A stretch of 64,000 nucleotides of DNA from Zanthoxylum bungeanum (lineage: Eukaryota; Streptophyta; Magnoliopsida; Sapindales; Rutaceae), in NCBI GenBank assembly GCA_019454045.1, contig SKCR01047770.1:43455-107454 (forward strand), read 5' to 3'. Position numbers and translations under genes: made by a program. The notes under the pieces were generated by a model. The model saw nothing but the letters and a program-made list of their open reading frames with translations, did no database searches and was not told the DNA's origin. Shown piece by piece: positions 35,888 through 49,368 of this stretch; position 1 is the stretch's first letter; every line of letters begins with the position of its first letter.

Positions 35888-37124
35888 GTTTGCTATCGGT
35901 CTTTTGATGAGTCTTCCCTCTTTCCTAACCCAACGAGAATCTATAGTGTCTTTTAAAATTCTCAGTCAGCATGTATGTGTGCAATGCATGGAATATATAA
36001 GTCGGTCTCTTGTCATTTTAAAGCTTCAATCATATTATTGCAAGGTGCAAACTTGTCCCAGTTGAAAAGGCCCAACAGGTTTACACCTTTACAATAACAT
36101 GGTTAAACAACTTCAAATGATAAGGGGCCCAAACACAGGATGGCCCATCGGCATTTTAGAAACTTTTAGCCCAATTGTCATAAGATACGAACTTATCCCA
36201 GACTAAATGGCCCAACAAGTTTGCCTTTTTGACAAGAAGTCTAACTGAGTCCAAATGATGATGGTCCTAAGCATAAACATAAAGAAACAATTTCTACAGA
36301 GTGGCCCATCGGCATTTTAGAAACTTTTAGCCCAATTGTCATAAGATACGAACTCATCCCAGATTAAATGGCCCAAAAGTTCGCATTTCTGACAAGAAGT
36401 CTAACTGAATCCAAATGATGATGGTCCTAAGCATAAGCATAAATAAACAATTTCTACGGAGTGGCCCATCGACATTTTAGAAACTTTTAGCCCAATTGTC
36501 ATAAGATACGAACTCATCCCAGTTTAAATGGCCCAACAAGTTCGCATTTCTGACAAGAAGTCTAACTGAATCCAAATGATGACGGTCCCTAAACACAAGC
36601 ACAAGGAAATAGTTTCTATTGGTCATACAACTATGGTCTACGCGGGTTTATAGGGGTACGGACAAAGGCTCTCATCGATGAAGGGTTACCCACAACTAGG
36701 TCTCCCCACTCAAGGGTTTGAGCGACCAAGTGAGCGCACTCTTTTTTTATACACTAAGCTACGTGTCAACGAGTTATGGTGCGTGACTGACTGTCAAATG
36801 TATTTCCCGTTGTAGATTCCCCAGAGGGAGGGCGAAGCGAACTCTCTTAAAAACCCAAGCCTTTTAGGCTCTTATCGCTTGGTGATAGGAATAAACAACG
36901 AGACCTCCAAATTAGTCCATCACAGTAGGCTACGAGTACATGATTATCTAGATGCCTTCACGGCTTTTCCTTGTAGAAAGGCAGTGAATGAAGGAAGACA
37001 CCAAACCATTACCTAGCCTTAAAAAATGCCTTTGATTAAACCTCTTTCAACCCACGGTAAACACGGTTAACTAAAGCACAAACCACAATCATTACAAGAC
37101 ATTATTTCGGGGCTAATTCTCTAT
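35888..37124 (-). repeat. Leader of element C with about 162-bp tandem repeats
   Basis: GTGGCCCATCGGCATTTTAG and the following 'CCCAATTGTCATAAGATACGA' (one letter varying) recur at about 36143, 36303 and 36465. This gives about three copies of a 160-162 bp unit between 36120 and 36620. The rest of the leader is unique and noncoding. Confidence 0.8.
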
Positions 37125-37141
37125 CCCTAGTGGAGTCGCCA
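37125..37141 (-). other. Primer-binding site of element C
   Basis: The minus strand reads TGGCGACTCCACTAGGG three bases after the 5' LTR end. This is very close to the Arg-tRNA PBS typical of Ogre elements. Confidence 0.85.
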
Positions 37142-37144
37142 GAC

Positions 37145-39896
37145 TGTAGGACACAGAATCGGTGACGTTGTCCCAGGCTCGCGGCCTGGTTAGGAGTACG
37201 GAGTAGCCCACGGGGGACTAAATCGGAGAAATAACATGGAGTCGCCACCCGGTGTGAACTGGGAAAATGATTAAGGCCGCACTCACCCCTCGCAAGGGAA
37301 GACCTCAAACCGTTGGGTTCAGAATGGTCCCTTACTTATGCCACTTATAATGAAGTGATTTGTGCAATAATTTAATCGAATATACGCAACATATGTTTAC
37401 AATAGTATTCTACTTCTAAGTTCACATACATGAAAATAAAGCCCATATTTGAGTCTGTATTTAACCTATATCTAAGTTCGCATGCATAAACGTAAACTGG
37501 AATAACGACATGCATATAATTTCATAAACACATTAAATCGATAAACATGGCAATACAAGTAAAACATAAATATATGAGAGACATAATTAGGTTTCTAGTG
37601 CGAAAGAAACAATCACGGAAGCAATCATGTATGAGAATATAATGGAAGAAACGAACATGCATGAAATGGGATGTAACAGATGAAATCTCGTTCGTGGAGC
37701 GTTTGATAACGCGTTCGAACGGAGAAGGGCCGAGAACATGCATTCGAGTTGCGTTCTTGGGTGCGTTCGAACGGGATAAGACCTGATGCATGATAAAGCA
37801 GACAATATACGCGTTCAAGTAGCATTCGTAAACGCGTTCGAATGGGAAAGGGCCGAGAGCATGCTTTCGAGTTGCGTTCTTGGACACGTTTGAACAGGGT
37901 TACAAAAGAAATGGGATCTATGGTGACATAAAAACATATGCGAATGACCAAATACATAACGTGGGACCTCATACGCCCAATTGAACATGTTTACATCCAA
38001 TCAAACATACTTCGTCTGGCGCGGCAAGACATCGTGGTAAAGGTAGCTTTTAGGCGTTTCTCTCGAATAGAGGACCTTTAATCCACCCTAGTCGAACCCA
38101 TGCACATCAAGTAATTATGTGAATAGCGAAGTAATGATATTGGACATTGGATGCCTGATTGAACACATCTCACATTCAATCAAACATGCCTCATCCGGCG
38201 CGACAAAACATCGTGGTAAAGGTAGCATTCAGGCATTTCCCTTGAATAGAGGACCTTTAATCCACCCTAGTTAGCACATGCGCACTTGAATGCGATGCAT
38301 GCGTAAATAAGCAATGATATGCAAAGGGTAAATGACATAATAAAAGGCGTGACAAAACATCGTGGTAAAGGTAGCCTTCAGGCATTTCCCTCGAATAGAG
38401 GACCTTTAATCCACCCTAGTTAGCCCATGTGCATTATATTACAATGCATACAAATAAATGAGACAATAATGTGGAACTCCGTATGTCCGATTAAACATAT
38501 CTCACATCCAATCAAACATACTTCGTTCGGCGCGGCAAGACATTGTGATAAAGGTGGCCTTTAGGCGTTTCCCTCGGATAGATGACCTTTAATCCACTTT
38601 AGTCAAGCCCATGCACATTATGACTATCAATACGTAAATAAATGAAGCAACCACATGCGGAAAATGGATGACGGGATTACAAGCAATAAATGAACGGAAA
38701 TTAAATAACAAGACGAATTATGCATTTCAAAGTTTCTCGAGTGGTACGTGGAGTTGTTTCCCAAGTGCAGACCGTACTACCGTCCATTCGGATTTGGCTA
38801 TGGGATTTATGTCTGGGTTTCCATCTGATATACCATAAGAGACGACACATATTCCATTCATCCAATAGCTATAACATGTATCAACAAACGACTCTCATGC
38901 CAATGAATTCTAATAAACAACAAAAAATGAGAATAAATAAGAAGGGTGCCCTCAGGTCTAACCTCTTAGGTCGTCTCTCGAAATCGCGTTACATGGCCGT
39001 CGGAAGGATTGATGCTCCGTAACTCCTCTGGTTCACTGGTCCACTGCTTCCTTTCGCTGTTTTACTGTTTGGGCTGCTGTTTTTTACTTCGTTTCGCTGT
39101 TGTTTTCACTGTATTTTCTGGTTACTGTTTTGCGGTGTATGAGGGACTGTTCTTGCGTTTTAAGTGGTATTAGGGTTGTTGTTTTATGCGGTAATTAAGG
39201 TGTCTTAAGGGCTGTGTGATGCGGCAATGGATGGGTTATTTAGTGAGTGTTTCTGTGATGGTGGAGTATAGTAGAAGAGAAAATTATTTGCTTGCTTCTT
39301 GTTTTTTTTGGGCGTGTATGTTAGGGGAAGCAAGGGTTGGGCTTGTGTCTTCTTTTATAGGCAAATGGTAGGGTTCCTCTTGTGTGAATATGAAAGGGAA
39401 TCATGCAAACAATTGTGATATCTCCTAATTAGTATATCACAAGGAAATTGTCTATTTAATTAGGGATATGATTGGGCTTGATTGGGAAGATGATATATTT
39501 GATTTGTTTTATTTAGGTTTGTGAATTATTTAATTTAGGAAGGATATTATTTTAATTTGTGACATGTGTTTTATTTAAATGTTTTAATTATTTTTGGGTG
39601 GGTTTTGGTGGGCTAATTGGGCTTGGGCGTGAGGCTAGCAACAAAACCAGAAGTACTGACACCGTTCGAGTGCCGATTCGAACGCTACATGAACGCCCGT
39701 AATCTGCTTGACGTTCGAACGTGTTCACGATCACAACACGAACTAAAGCAATGAACATGTGAATTGAATCCGATGATATACTTATTCTGAATTTCCCCTT
39801 CCGACATTCATTTCCCGCGACTTCCGCAACCTAAAGAGTAGTGCCTCTATACAAGACTCATCATCGGGACTTATATGCAAAAATGCAGTGCCTACA
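37145..39896 (-). repeat. 5' LTR of element C (2752 bp; right copy)
   Basis: The plus strand starts TGTAGGACACAG and ends AGTGCCTACA. It is the same length as, and closely matches, 25510-28251, including the internal repeats. For example, most of 27400-27950 matches 39050-39590 nearly base for base. Confidence 0.93.
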
Positions 39897-41559
39897 CGCG
39901 TAGGTTGGAGAGAGTCAGGAAACAACCTGAGAGGTATGGTTTTCTGATCTCACCTCATGTAGATATTAATTTTATTGAGGATAATGAGCCGGCTATGTAT
40001 GGGAAAGGGATACAAGGTATCGACTCCGCTTTATGGCAAGATGACATGAAGTCCGAAATGGATTCTATGTGTACCAACCAAGTTTGGACACTGGTTGATG
40101 CACCAGAAGGCGTTAAGTCGATTGGTTGTAAATGGGTCTTCAAGAAGAAGACTGACATGGATGACAACATACAAATGTACAAAGCTAGGCTTATAGCGAA
40201 AGGGTATCGTCAACGACATGGTGTCGATTACGATGAAACTTTTTCACCTGTTGCCTTAAATCCATTCGTATAATGCTTGCTATTGCTACATATTTCGATT
40301 ATGAAATATGGCAGATGGACGTCAAAACCGCTTTCCTTAACGAAAACCTTTTGGAGGATGTTTATATGCAATAGTCTGACAGTTTTGTCGTGCCAAAATA
40401 TGCAAACAAGGTTTGCGAGTTAAGTCGATCCATTTATGGATTGAAGCAAACATCGCGTTCTTGGAACCAACGTTTTGATGAGATCATAAAAGAATATGAT
40501 TTCATTCAAAATGAAGATGATTCTTGTGTAAATAAGAAGGTTAGTGAGAGCGCACTGAAATTCATTGTCCTTTACGTTGATGATGTATTGCTTATTTGCA
40601 ATGACATTCCCGTGCTACAATCAGTGAAAGCTTGGCTTTCATTTAAATTCTCCATGAAAGATATGGGAGAATCAACCTTTATTCTGGGAATAAAGATCTA
40701 CCGGGATAGATTTAGAAAGATTCTTGGACTCTCACAGAGCTCGTACATTGACAAAGTGTTGAAGAGATTCAACATGGATCAGTCTAAGAGGGGGCTGTTT
40801 CCAGTGTCACATGGCGTCTCTCTATCTAAGGACGTGTGTCTTAAAACTAAAGATGAGAGAGATAACATGAGTCGGATCCCATTCGCTTCTGCAGTCGGAT
40901 CAATCATGTATGCCATGATATGTACACGACCTGATGTCTCATATGCTTTGAGCATATGTAGTCGCTATCAGGCCGATCCAGGTGATGGTCACTGGATTGT
41001 TGTTAAGAACATCCTTAAGTATCTTAGACGAACTAAGGATGCTTTCTTAATCTATGGAGATGGAGAACTTGAGGTGACTGGGTTCACCGATGTAAGTTTC
41101 CAAACCGATAAAGACGACTCTAAGTCGCAATCTGGGTACATATTTTGTTTGAACAATGGAGCAGTGAGCTGGAAATCTTCCAAGCAAGAGACTGTTGCCG
41201 ATTCAGCAACATAAGCGGAATATATCACTGCAGCTGAGGCACCAAAAGAAGCAGTTTGGATCCGTAAATTCCTAATTGGATTAGGAGTAGTTTCGTTAGC
41301 AGCTGAGCCCGTTCTTTTGTATTGTGACAATAACGGGGCTATAGTGCAGGCTAAGGAATTACGGTCTCATCAATGATCCAAGCACGTACTTCGACGTTTC
41401 CATCTGATTCGTGAGATCATACATCGTGGCGATGTGAAGATCGAAAAGATTACTTCAGATGACAACATTACAGATCCGTTGACGAAAGATATCTCTCATC
41501 AAAAGTTTGAGCGACATGTACATAGTTCAGGTGTTAGATACTTGAGTGATTGGCTATGA
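39897..41559 (+). pseudogene. Copia B reverse transcriptase-RNase H (decayed 3' half of pol)
   Basis: The frame resumes after element C with RRLERVRKQPERYGF, the usual lead-in to Copia RT. RT follows with GCKWVFKKKTDMD, ARLIAKGYRQRHGVDYDETF and SRSIYGLKQTSRSWNQRFDE, and the catalytic YVDD at 40573-40584. RNase H has GFTDVSFQTD near 41079, KSQSGYIF near 41123 and YCDNNGA near 41320. The polyprotein ends SDWL with TGA at 41557-41559. Stops and shifts occur near 40271, after TTF at about 40350, at 41213 and at 41376. The protein is not functional. Confidence 0.93.
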
Positions 41560-41560
41560 G

Positions 41561-41573
41561 CGAAGTGGAAGAT
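41561..41573 (+). other. Polypurine tract of Copia B
   Basis: CGAAGTGGAAGAT sits between the pol stop and the 3' LTR. Confidence 0.7.
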
Positions 41574-43419
41574 TGTTGGAAAATTATGACCCATAGCATC
41601 ACTATTTGTAAAAGACATTGTGGTTTTTGTACAAATTAACTATGTGACAAAGGAAATTACTATTTATCATTTTGTAATTAGATTCCTTGGATATATATAA
41701 ATGATAAAAGTCTTTATGATTAGTTCTGGATTGATAAGATATGAGACAATATTAATCCACAGACGGTTTAATCATTAAATATCTCTAGTCGTAGTATTAT
41801 CGAGACTGGACATCGATAATGCAGAATAAACTAGTATTACACTTGTGCGCGTTATGGAAGCTTAACGGCATAGTTATCATATATTTAAGTATATGATACT
41901 TATGCAAGTGTGATAGGAGGTTCTGTTAGCCGTTGGACCGGGAACAGCTTCGCTCTGGATAGACCCCTCAGAATCTCATTGCTAGTATGACTATGTGTCT
42001 ATGGGAATCCGAATTAGGGTGTGTGTATGTGGTCTTAACCTGAGACTTGCATCACTAATACTTGCGACAATCAGTACGCTTTGGTTTTGGTCGTCCGGAG
42101 CTTTAACAGATTCTGTGTACGCCTCTTATGGGTTTACTGAGAATCGTAGTGTATTGGGTGTGATGTCAAGATGGAAGTATCACTTTAGTCATATGGAGAT
42201 GATTATCACGCATGGATACATAACTAGTACTCTTAAATGCTGCAGCTTTCAGGATGGTATGACAAGGTCATGATTATCCGATTACAGAGACTAGTTGCTA
42301 GTGATCCGATATATGCTTCGTACGGGACAGACACAATTCCATCTCTAGGCCTAGCATGTGACATCCGATACTGGATCGTAATACGCAATACATTGTATAC
42401 TATGCCTGATATAGATTATATATTCTTCGTTGAATATTTCTGGAGAATTGGGTAGGCATGGTGCTTTGCTAGAAGCCAACCATGTCTTGTAAATCGGTAA
42501 GAACGTGGTACGGGGTACACACGTATTCGGATAGTCCGATGATCGTATTTACTGCCAACATATCCAGGGATCTCTTGGTTCGCTTCCCAAAGATTCAACG
42601 ATGACATTTGACTCGAACAGAATTAATCTGAGATTAATTATGAGAGAGAAAATTAATCTGGGATTAATTGCGGCAATAATTTATCTGGGATAAAATTAAA
42701 ATAGAAGAGAGAAAGCGATTAATTTGGAATTAATCGATTAAGTAATATATTGGATATATTAATTGAAATCGGATTTCAAAGTGGAATTAAAATTGGATTT
42801 TAATTCGGGCGAACGAATTAATTTGAAATTAATTCGCAATCGACTTTCGTAATAATTTTGCTAGGCATTATTATTTAATTAAATTGGATTTAATTACGTC
42901 GCGACGGAAAATTTATTTAATCGGATTAAACGAACCTGAGCAAGCCAACTTGAATTTTGAATTTAAGTGTTGGGGCCCACTAACTTACATCAATTGTCAA
43001 CATGAGTGATGGAAGTTGTTGGGAGCATTTAATACTTTTTTCCCTCCAACACACTTTGCTTTTCTTTTTGGAAAAGATATACACCTTTTGCAAGTCAACT
43101 TTGGTATTAGGTTTTTGGAGAACAAAAATACAAAAATACAACTCTCTCTTCTCCCTCATTGGTTGGCCGAAACTCTTCCTCTCTCTTTGAAGTTTTTGTT
43201 GCAAAAATTTCAAGCTTGCTAGCACATTTGGAGTTGATTAAGGTGATAGGGAAACTCACATTTGGGTTGAATTCATTCAACAAAGCTTGGAGCTTCATCA
43301 ACATACAAAATTTTTGAAAACGCACATTCGTTCAATGTAAATTTTTTCCGCAAACTCACTTGATCATTCACACACAATATCATGTCTTAGAGATCATTGG
43401 CATGTCTATGACACTAACA
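41574..43419 (+). repeat. 3' LTR of Copia B (1846 bp)
   Basis: Starts TGTTGGAAAATTATGACCC and ends GACACTAACA, followed by the ATATG duplication. Its sequence tracks the 5' LTR throughout. Confidence 0.95.
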
Positions 43420-43491
43420 ATATGAAGCTGTATGATGGATTCACGGACCCAGACGATCATGAGAATACACTCATAAACCTCCAGCATACTT
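43420..43491 (+). pseudogene. Element A gag, resumed after Copia B
   Basis: ATATGAAGCTG continues the frame cut at 19107. KLYDGFTDPDDHENTLINLQ is followed by a TAA at about 43489. This short stretch is the start of the gag core domain; the remainder is replaced by repeats. Confidence 0.75.
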
Positions 43492-45415
43492 AATCGCCCA
43501 AGAAGTATTCTCTAGGAATGCCATCAACTCCATGCTACATGGATGGATTATCATCTACTCCAAACTACATGGAAATATTGTCATCTCTTCCAGAATACAT
43601 TGAAGAATTTTCATTTCCTCCATACGACATGAATGAATTGCCATCCCTTACAAACGACATGAAAAGATAGTCATATTCTCCATATGACCAGGTGGATTGC
43701 CAACAACTCCAGACTACATGAAAGGATTGTTATCTTCTCCATATGACATGGAAGGATAGTCATATTCCCATACTACATGGATGGATTGCCATCAACTCAA
43801 GACTCCATTCGACCGTAGCCCCCATGGACCTTCATCAAGTCCAGTCGACCAAAATCTCATGAAGACCAATTAATTCCTAACGAGTAAAGGTCAAACATAA
43901 TCGTAGATTGGGGACAATCTGAAAAGAAAGAGCTATGATAACTTGGGATAAAATAGCCTTACTCAAACATCAGTAAGACCATTTGTCCCAGTCGACACTA
44001 TATGTATGAAGACTTGGCATGAGGAGGATGTTCTAGTCGACACTACGTGTATGAAGACTTGGCATGACGAGGATGTCCTGTTGGACAATACTCTAATGAA
44101 GACTTGGTGTGAAGACATTCCAGTCGACATGCATGTAAGAAGACTTGACAATGACATCCCACTCGACACTACACATATAGAGACTTGGTGTGAAGACATT
44201 CTAGTCGACATGTATGAAAGAAGACTTGGCAAGGACATCCCACTCGACACTACATGGGGACTTAGTGTGAAGACGTTCCGGTCGACATGCATGTATGAAG
44301 ACTTTGCAGGGATATTCCAGTCGACACTAACTTAATGGGACTTGTTGTGGATCCCAGACACGTGTATAGATTGAGGTTTAATGTGCATCCCATTTGACAT
44401 CTACATGTATGTAGCTTGAGACTTGTTGTGGATCCCAGACGCGTGTATAGCTTGAGGTTTGATGTGTATCATATTCGACATCTACATGTGTGTAGCTTGG
44501 GGCTGAAAGAAGAATCCAATCGACACAACGCAGACTTGACTTGAAACTAATTAAGAATGACCTAGTTGACATCTCAGCGTGTAACTTAGGGCGAACCATG
44601 GATCCCAGTCGACACTATACACCTGCAGCTTGGGAATGATGTGAATATCATTCAACACTATACACTTGTAGCTTGGGATTTATTAAGGATGTCTCAGTCG
44701 ACACTACAGTTTGAAGCTTGGCACTTGACGAAGATCTCAGTCGACACTACAGTCTGAAGCTTGGCACTTGACGAGGATCTTAGTCGACACTACAAGTATG
44801 AAGTTTGGTACATGTTTAAGATCTCATTCGACATTACATATACGGTGATTGTTGAATGGGATCCTTCATTTTGTTCCAAATAATTTTCATAAACACTTAT
44901 AATATCTTATCATACGGACCCGTTCTACTGTTATGGGATAATCCCCATACAACATATATGACTCCCTCCGTCTTTCGACCCGTAGTATGGGGATGATCAT
45001 GACCTTCATCAAGTCTAGTCGACCGTAGTCCTATGTACCTTCATTTGGTATAATGGAGTAAAGACTCTCTTGGACCTTCATCAGGTCTAATGAAGTGTAG
45101 TCTCCCATGGACTTTCATCAAGTCCAGTAGAGTGAAGACTCCACTAGACCTCCATAAGGTCCATTTGACCATAAACCCTCACTGACATTTGTCAGGTCTT
45201 GTAGAGTGAGGTTTTTAGATGAGGAATGAAAATCCTCACTGACATTTGTCATGTCTTGTAGAGTGAGGAGTGAAGACCCTCATAGACCTTCATTAGTTCC
45301 AGTCGACATAAGACTCTTAAGGACCTTCATCAGGTCTAATGGAGTGAGGAGTGAAGGCCACCCATGGACCTTCATCAGATCCATTCGATTGTAGTCTCGT
45401 AGACCTCCATCAGTG
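43492..45415. repeat. Degenerate tandem repeats in element A
   Basis: Three repeat families follow one another. The first (43500-43800) has units of roughly 40-45 bp on 'CATGGATGGATTGCCATC' and variants. The second (43985-44830) has 35-65 bp units on 'CAGTCGACACTA' and 'GAAGACTTGG'. The third (45000-45415) has about 40-60 bp units on 'GGACCTTCATCAGGTCTA' and 'GAGTGAAGACTC'. The open frames across it, on both strands, are products of the periodicity. Confidence 0.8.
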
Positions 45416-48038
45416 TAGGGGTTTTTAGGGGCAGAATCCGGTAACGCAGCGGAAGCGGTGGAAAATCAAATTTTCCGATTTCAAAACTTTTTCTCGGATT
45501 AATTAAATAAAAATATTTATTTAATTATCCAATAATCAAATTATGAAATAAAATTCAAATGAATCATATTCAAGTGAATTTACCAAATTGCCCTTATATT
45601 GGTATTTTGTCCATTTTAGTCCGAAATTGATCTAATCAATTTTGAATGATTCTAAATCATTTCTAAGATGAACTTAGCATGTTCAAAACATCAAAACACC
45701 AAAAGCACCAAAAATCCCCAAAATCTAATCCTTGGCCGAGAGCCTCACAAAGGGGGCATTTTGTGTCTTTTGTCATTTCATGCTTCAAAATACATCTAAA
45801 TGTAATCCAATCAACATGAAACTTTATATGCATCATATACACATCCAAATGCACAACATATATGAAAAGCCCCAAATTTGGAATTGGTCATGAACCCTAA
45901 TTTTTCAATTTCATCAAATTGGACAAATTAGACCAAATTGGTTAAATCCAACACTTCAATCATCTTTATTCCATCCAATCAAAGTCTAAACACAATGAAA
46001 CAACTCAAGATCAAATCTAGGTCATCTAAGAGTGGGTCAACAACTCTAGATTAGCAACAAGGTTTCCAAAACCACAAAAGAACACTTATTACTACAATAG
46101 CTATAAGCTTCCTTCATCACACATGCTCTACACTTTCATCAAAACTTACATCATCAAAAACACAAAGAATAAAGAAAGAAATAACCTAAGAACATCATAT
46201 GTTAAAGCCTAGATCCTAAGGAACATTTTCCTTTCTAATAGTAAGTTGGAAAAACTTACTAAAAATCAAGCTTTCTTTGGTTTCTTCTTTCTTTCTCACA
46301 AGCTTCCTTTGGTTTCCATTAATGGAGTTTTCTTTTAAAGTGTATTAGGTTAAGAATGAAATGAAATGAAAAACAATATATACTTGTATCAATGATGCCT
46401 TGGCCGAAATTCACTTAGCCAAATACAAGTCTAGTAATTTCAATTTCATTTCACTTTACATTTGATCAACTTGGCTAAATATCTAAAAACAACTTTAAAG
46501 ACATTTAATTAAGTCAACAAATGCAACTAAGAAAAATATAACTCTTATATTTTAAGTGTATGGCCGAATTTATCAAGAAATAAAGGAAAAAGATATTTTC
46601 ATTTTTCAAACAATTTGAACAAATATCTTAAGAAGTCAAAATCAATTTGACAACCATTTCCTTTAATGTATAAGTCAACAATTGCAACTTATAATCACTT
46701 CCTAACTTTATCATTTGGTGATATATTTATATTTTAATTATATTAATCATTTAACAATTAAATAATTAAATAATTAATTAAATACAAATATATCAAATCT
46801 ATGTATTATATTTACTTTAAATATCTCAAATACATATATTAATGATATATGTCAAATACCTTTATTTGACTATTTATTAATGTGTATTTAATAATATCAT
46901 ATATTAAATACAAATACACATTAATTAGGAAATGACGGTTCGGCCCGTTCGCATGTATTTTTCGTTTAACGATTAAATGATTTATAAATAATCATCATTA
47001 TTCATAAATGTTGCTCTAGTGCTCTACGAGTATGTTTCATTATTGAGACTCTCTAGATTCAGGTATATCCGTCACGAAATCCAATTTCGTGTCCATAATC
47101 TATCCACCCGTAGATTATAACGATCACGGATAAACTAGCTGAATCATACAGGTCGAGATCATTGCATACGTATAATCCCTCCGTCACAGGTATCCAGATA
47201 ATCCCAGAGATATAGATGTAAACGTCAAATCTCTTTAGGTATTATCTCGTCGACGTATCAATTAACAATCTTTAAATAACACTCGGAACTTACTTCCGAT
47301 GTATATTGTGGCCACAGATTTAACAGACTGCTAGTTATATATGGACTACCTATGCTCTGTACACATAACTGACGGATCCTATCTTGACACACACAGGATA
47401 TCCTGAGGATCGATCCACACCCAACGAACAGGCGGAGGTCTGATCTAAATAGATCGGTGACGTGACTGCCATCTAAGTGTGGAGGATGTCTCATACATCC
47501 ACAGTGGTGTCTCAAGTCGAAGGACCACTATGCTACTCAACCCGAGAAAATTCTTATTGACGTTGGTGTACCATCCATTAAGAATCTTCGGTGAGCCGTT
47601 CAGTGTTTATACACTATAAACACCTACACGTCTATATGAGTCTCCATAGACTCATGGTTCATTGGGATAAACCATCGGACCAAGTCTCGATATACGACAT
47701 GTACTGGTCTCAACGGATTTGACTAACCGACCCGTGTTAGAAAATCTTGACCAGGAACTATGTTTGATAATATACATATAGCAGTGACACTTCCCAATGT
47801 CAATTACAAACTAACTTTGTAACTGTGTACTGCATTATATATTATCGGGCCTTGGTCTAATATATACATATCACTAAACCACATTTAGTTTCAATCTAAT
47901 CGTAATCAGATCGAATATGTATATAAAAACAAGAGGTGCAACCATAAATAAGTAATATTATGGAATAAGAGGATGTTCGTATTCATGAGTCAGACATAAA
48001 TACGGTCCGGATTGGCGCTCTGAGCACCAACCCCAACA
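45416..48038 (-). mobile_element. Solo LTR I (2623 bp), probably Copia
   Basis: The minus strand starts TGTTGGGGTTGGTGCTCAGA and ends AAAACCCCTACA. A perfect 5-bp duplication, ATCAG, lies at 45411-45415 and 48039-48043, and the element A repeat reads through the join. No internal coding, PBS or PPT is present, so this is a solo LTR. The TGTTGGGG start and the CGTTACCGGATTCTGCCCC near its end look like plant Copia LTRs. Confidence 0.88.
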
Positions 48039-48043
48039 ATCAG

Positions 48044-49360
48044 GTCCATTCAACTGTAATCTTATAGACCTTCATCTGGTCTAGTAGAGTGAATACCATT
48101 ATAGACCTTCATTAGGTCTAGTAAAATAGGAAGTGAAGACCCTTATAGAACTTCATCAGGTCTAGTGGAATGAGAAGTGAAGACTCTTATGGATCTTCAT
48201 CATGTTAGGTGGAGTGAAAACTCTCTTGGAACTCCATCAGTTCTAGTAGAGTGAAGACTCTCTTAGACCTTCATCAGGTCCAGTAGTGTGTAGTCTCTTA
48301 TAGACATTCATCAAGTGCAGTGACCATAGACTCCCTTGGACCTTCATCATGTCTAGTGGTTTGGTGACTCCTTCGGACCTTCATCAAGTCTAGTGGAGTG
48401 AGGACTATCATGGCCTTCATATGGTGCAGAAAACATTGAAGATTCCCATGGTCATTTGACCCATAGTATGGGGATTATCCTGACCTTCATCTAGTTCAGT
48501 CGACTGGGAACATTCCTCATGGCTCATGTAGAGTCAAGTTGAAGACCTGACCTTCATATGGTCCAGACGACATTGAAGATTCCCCTGGTCATTTGACCTG
48601 TAGTATGAGGATTATCCTGACCTTCATCTGGTTCAGTCGACTGGGAACAGTCCCTATGGCTCATGTAGAGTCAAGTTGAAGACCTGGCCTTCATCTGGTC
48701 CAGACGACATTGAAGATTCCTCTGTTCATTTGACCCGTAGTATGAGGATTATCCTGACCTTCATCTGGTTCAGTCAACTAGGAACATTCCTCATGGCTCA
48801 TGTAGAGTCAAGTTGAAGACCTGTCATTCATCTGGTCTAGAAAATATTGAAGATTCCCCAGGTCATTTGACCCGTAATATGGGGATTATCCTGACATTCA
48901 CTGGTTCAGTCGACTGAGAATATTCCCCATGACTCATGTAGAGTCAAGTTGAAGACCTGTCATTTATCTAGTCCAGACGACATTGAAGATTCCCCTGGTC
49001 CTTTGACCCGTAGTATGGGGATTATCATGACCTTCATCTGGTTTAGTCGACTGGGAACATTCCTCATGGCTCATGTAGAGTCAAGTTCAAAACCTGGCCT
49101 CTATTTGGTCCAAACGACATTGAAGACTCCCTCGGTTTATTGACCCATAGTATTAGGATGATCCTGACCTTCATCTGGCTCAGACGACTGGGTACATCCC
49201 CAATGGCTCATGAAGAGTCATGTTCACAACCTGGCATTCATTTGGTTCTATCGATAGGCAGCATCAACACTCAGGTACACTTATATCCTATGGTCTCGCC
49301 CCAGGTGACACACGTGTCAAGTACTCTACAAGCCAATGACTCATTGACTTAGAGAGTAGA
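48044..49360. repeat. Tandem repeats of element A, right part
   Basis: The third family of element A continues to about 48430. A longer unit of about 125-130 bp follows, built on 'GACCCGTAGTATGGGGATTA', 'GGTTCAGTCGACTGGGAACA' and 'CTCATGTAGAGTCAAGTT'. It recurs about six times between 48440 and 49250. No gene is present. Confidence 0.85.
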
Positions 49361-49368
49361 GGACAAAC

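Larger units (their letters stand above)
25510..39896 (-). mobile_element. Tat/Ogre-like gypsy element C, reversed, inside Copia B
   Basis: Coding, PBS and PPT are all on the minus strand. The 5' LTR is therefore 37145-39896 and the 3' LTR is 25510-28251. Flanking 5-bp sequences are CGCAT (25505-25509) and CGCGT (39897-39901), one mismatch. The PBS TGGCGACTCCACTAGGG is the Arg-tRNA-like type seen in Ogre elements. The interior has a leader with tandem repeats, gag, protease, a deleted RT/integrase region, the pol tail, and repeat-rich 3' sequence. A solo LTR (D) interrupts it. Confidence 0.93.
19108..43419 (+). mobile_element. Copia element B, inserted in gag of element A
   Basis: LTRs of 1845 bp (19108-20952) and 1846 bp (41574-43419) are flanked by a perfect 5-bp duplication, ATATG, at 19103-19107 and 43420-43424. 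A tRNA-iMet-type PBS follows the 5' LTR and a purine tract precedes the 3' LTR. The coding order gag-protease-integrase-RT-RNase H is that of Ty1/copia. The element is interrupted by element C between integrase and RT. Without C it is about 9.9 kb. Confidence 0.96.

Noticed and set aside
43963..44335. 109-codon ORFs on both strands with repeated peptides
   Set aside because: Both frames mirror the SalI-like GTCGAC repeat of element A. There is no independent coding signal.
47258..47515. 85-codon minus-strand ORF
   Set aside because: Lies wholly inside solo LTR I and has no homology.
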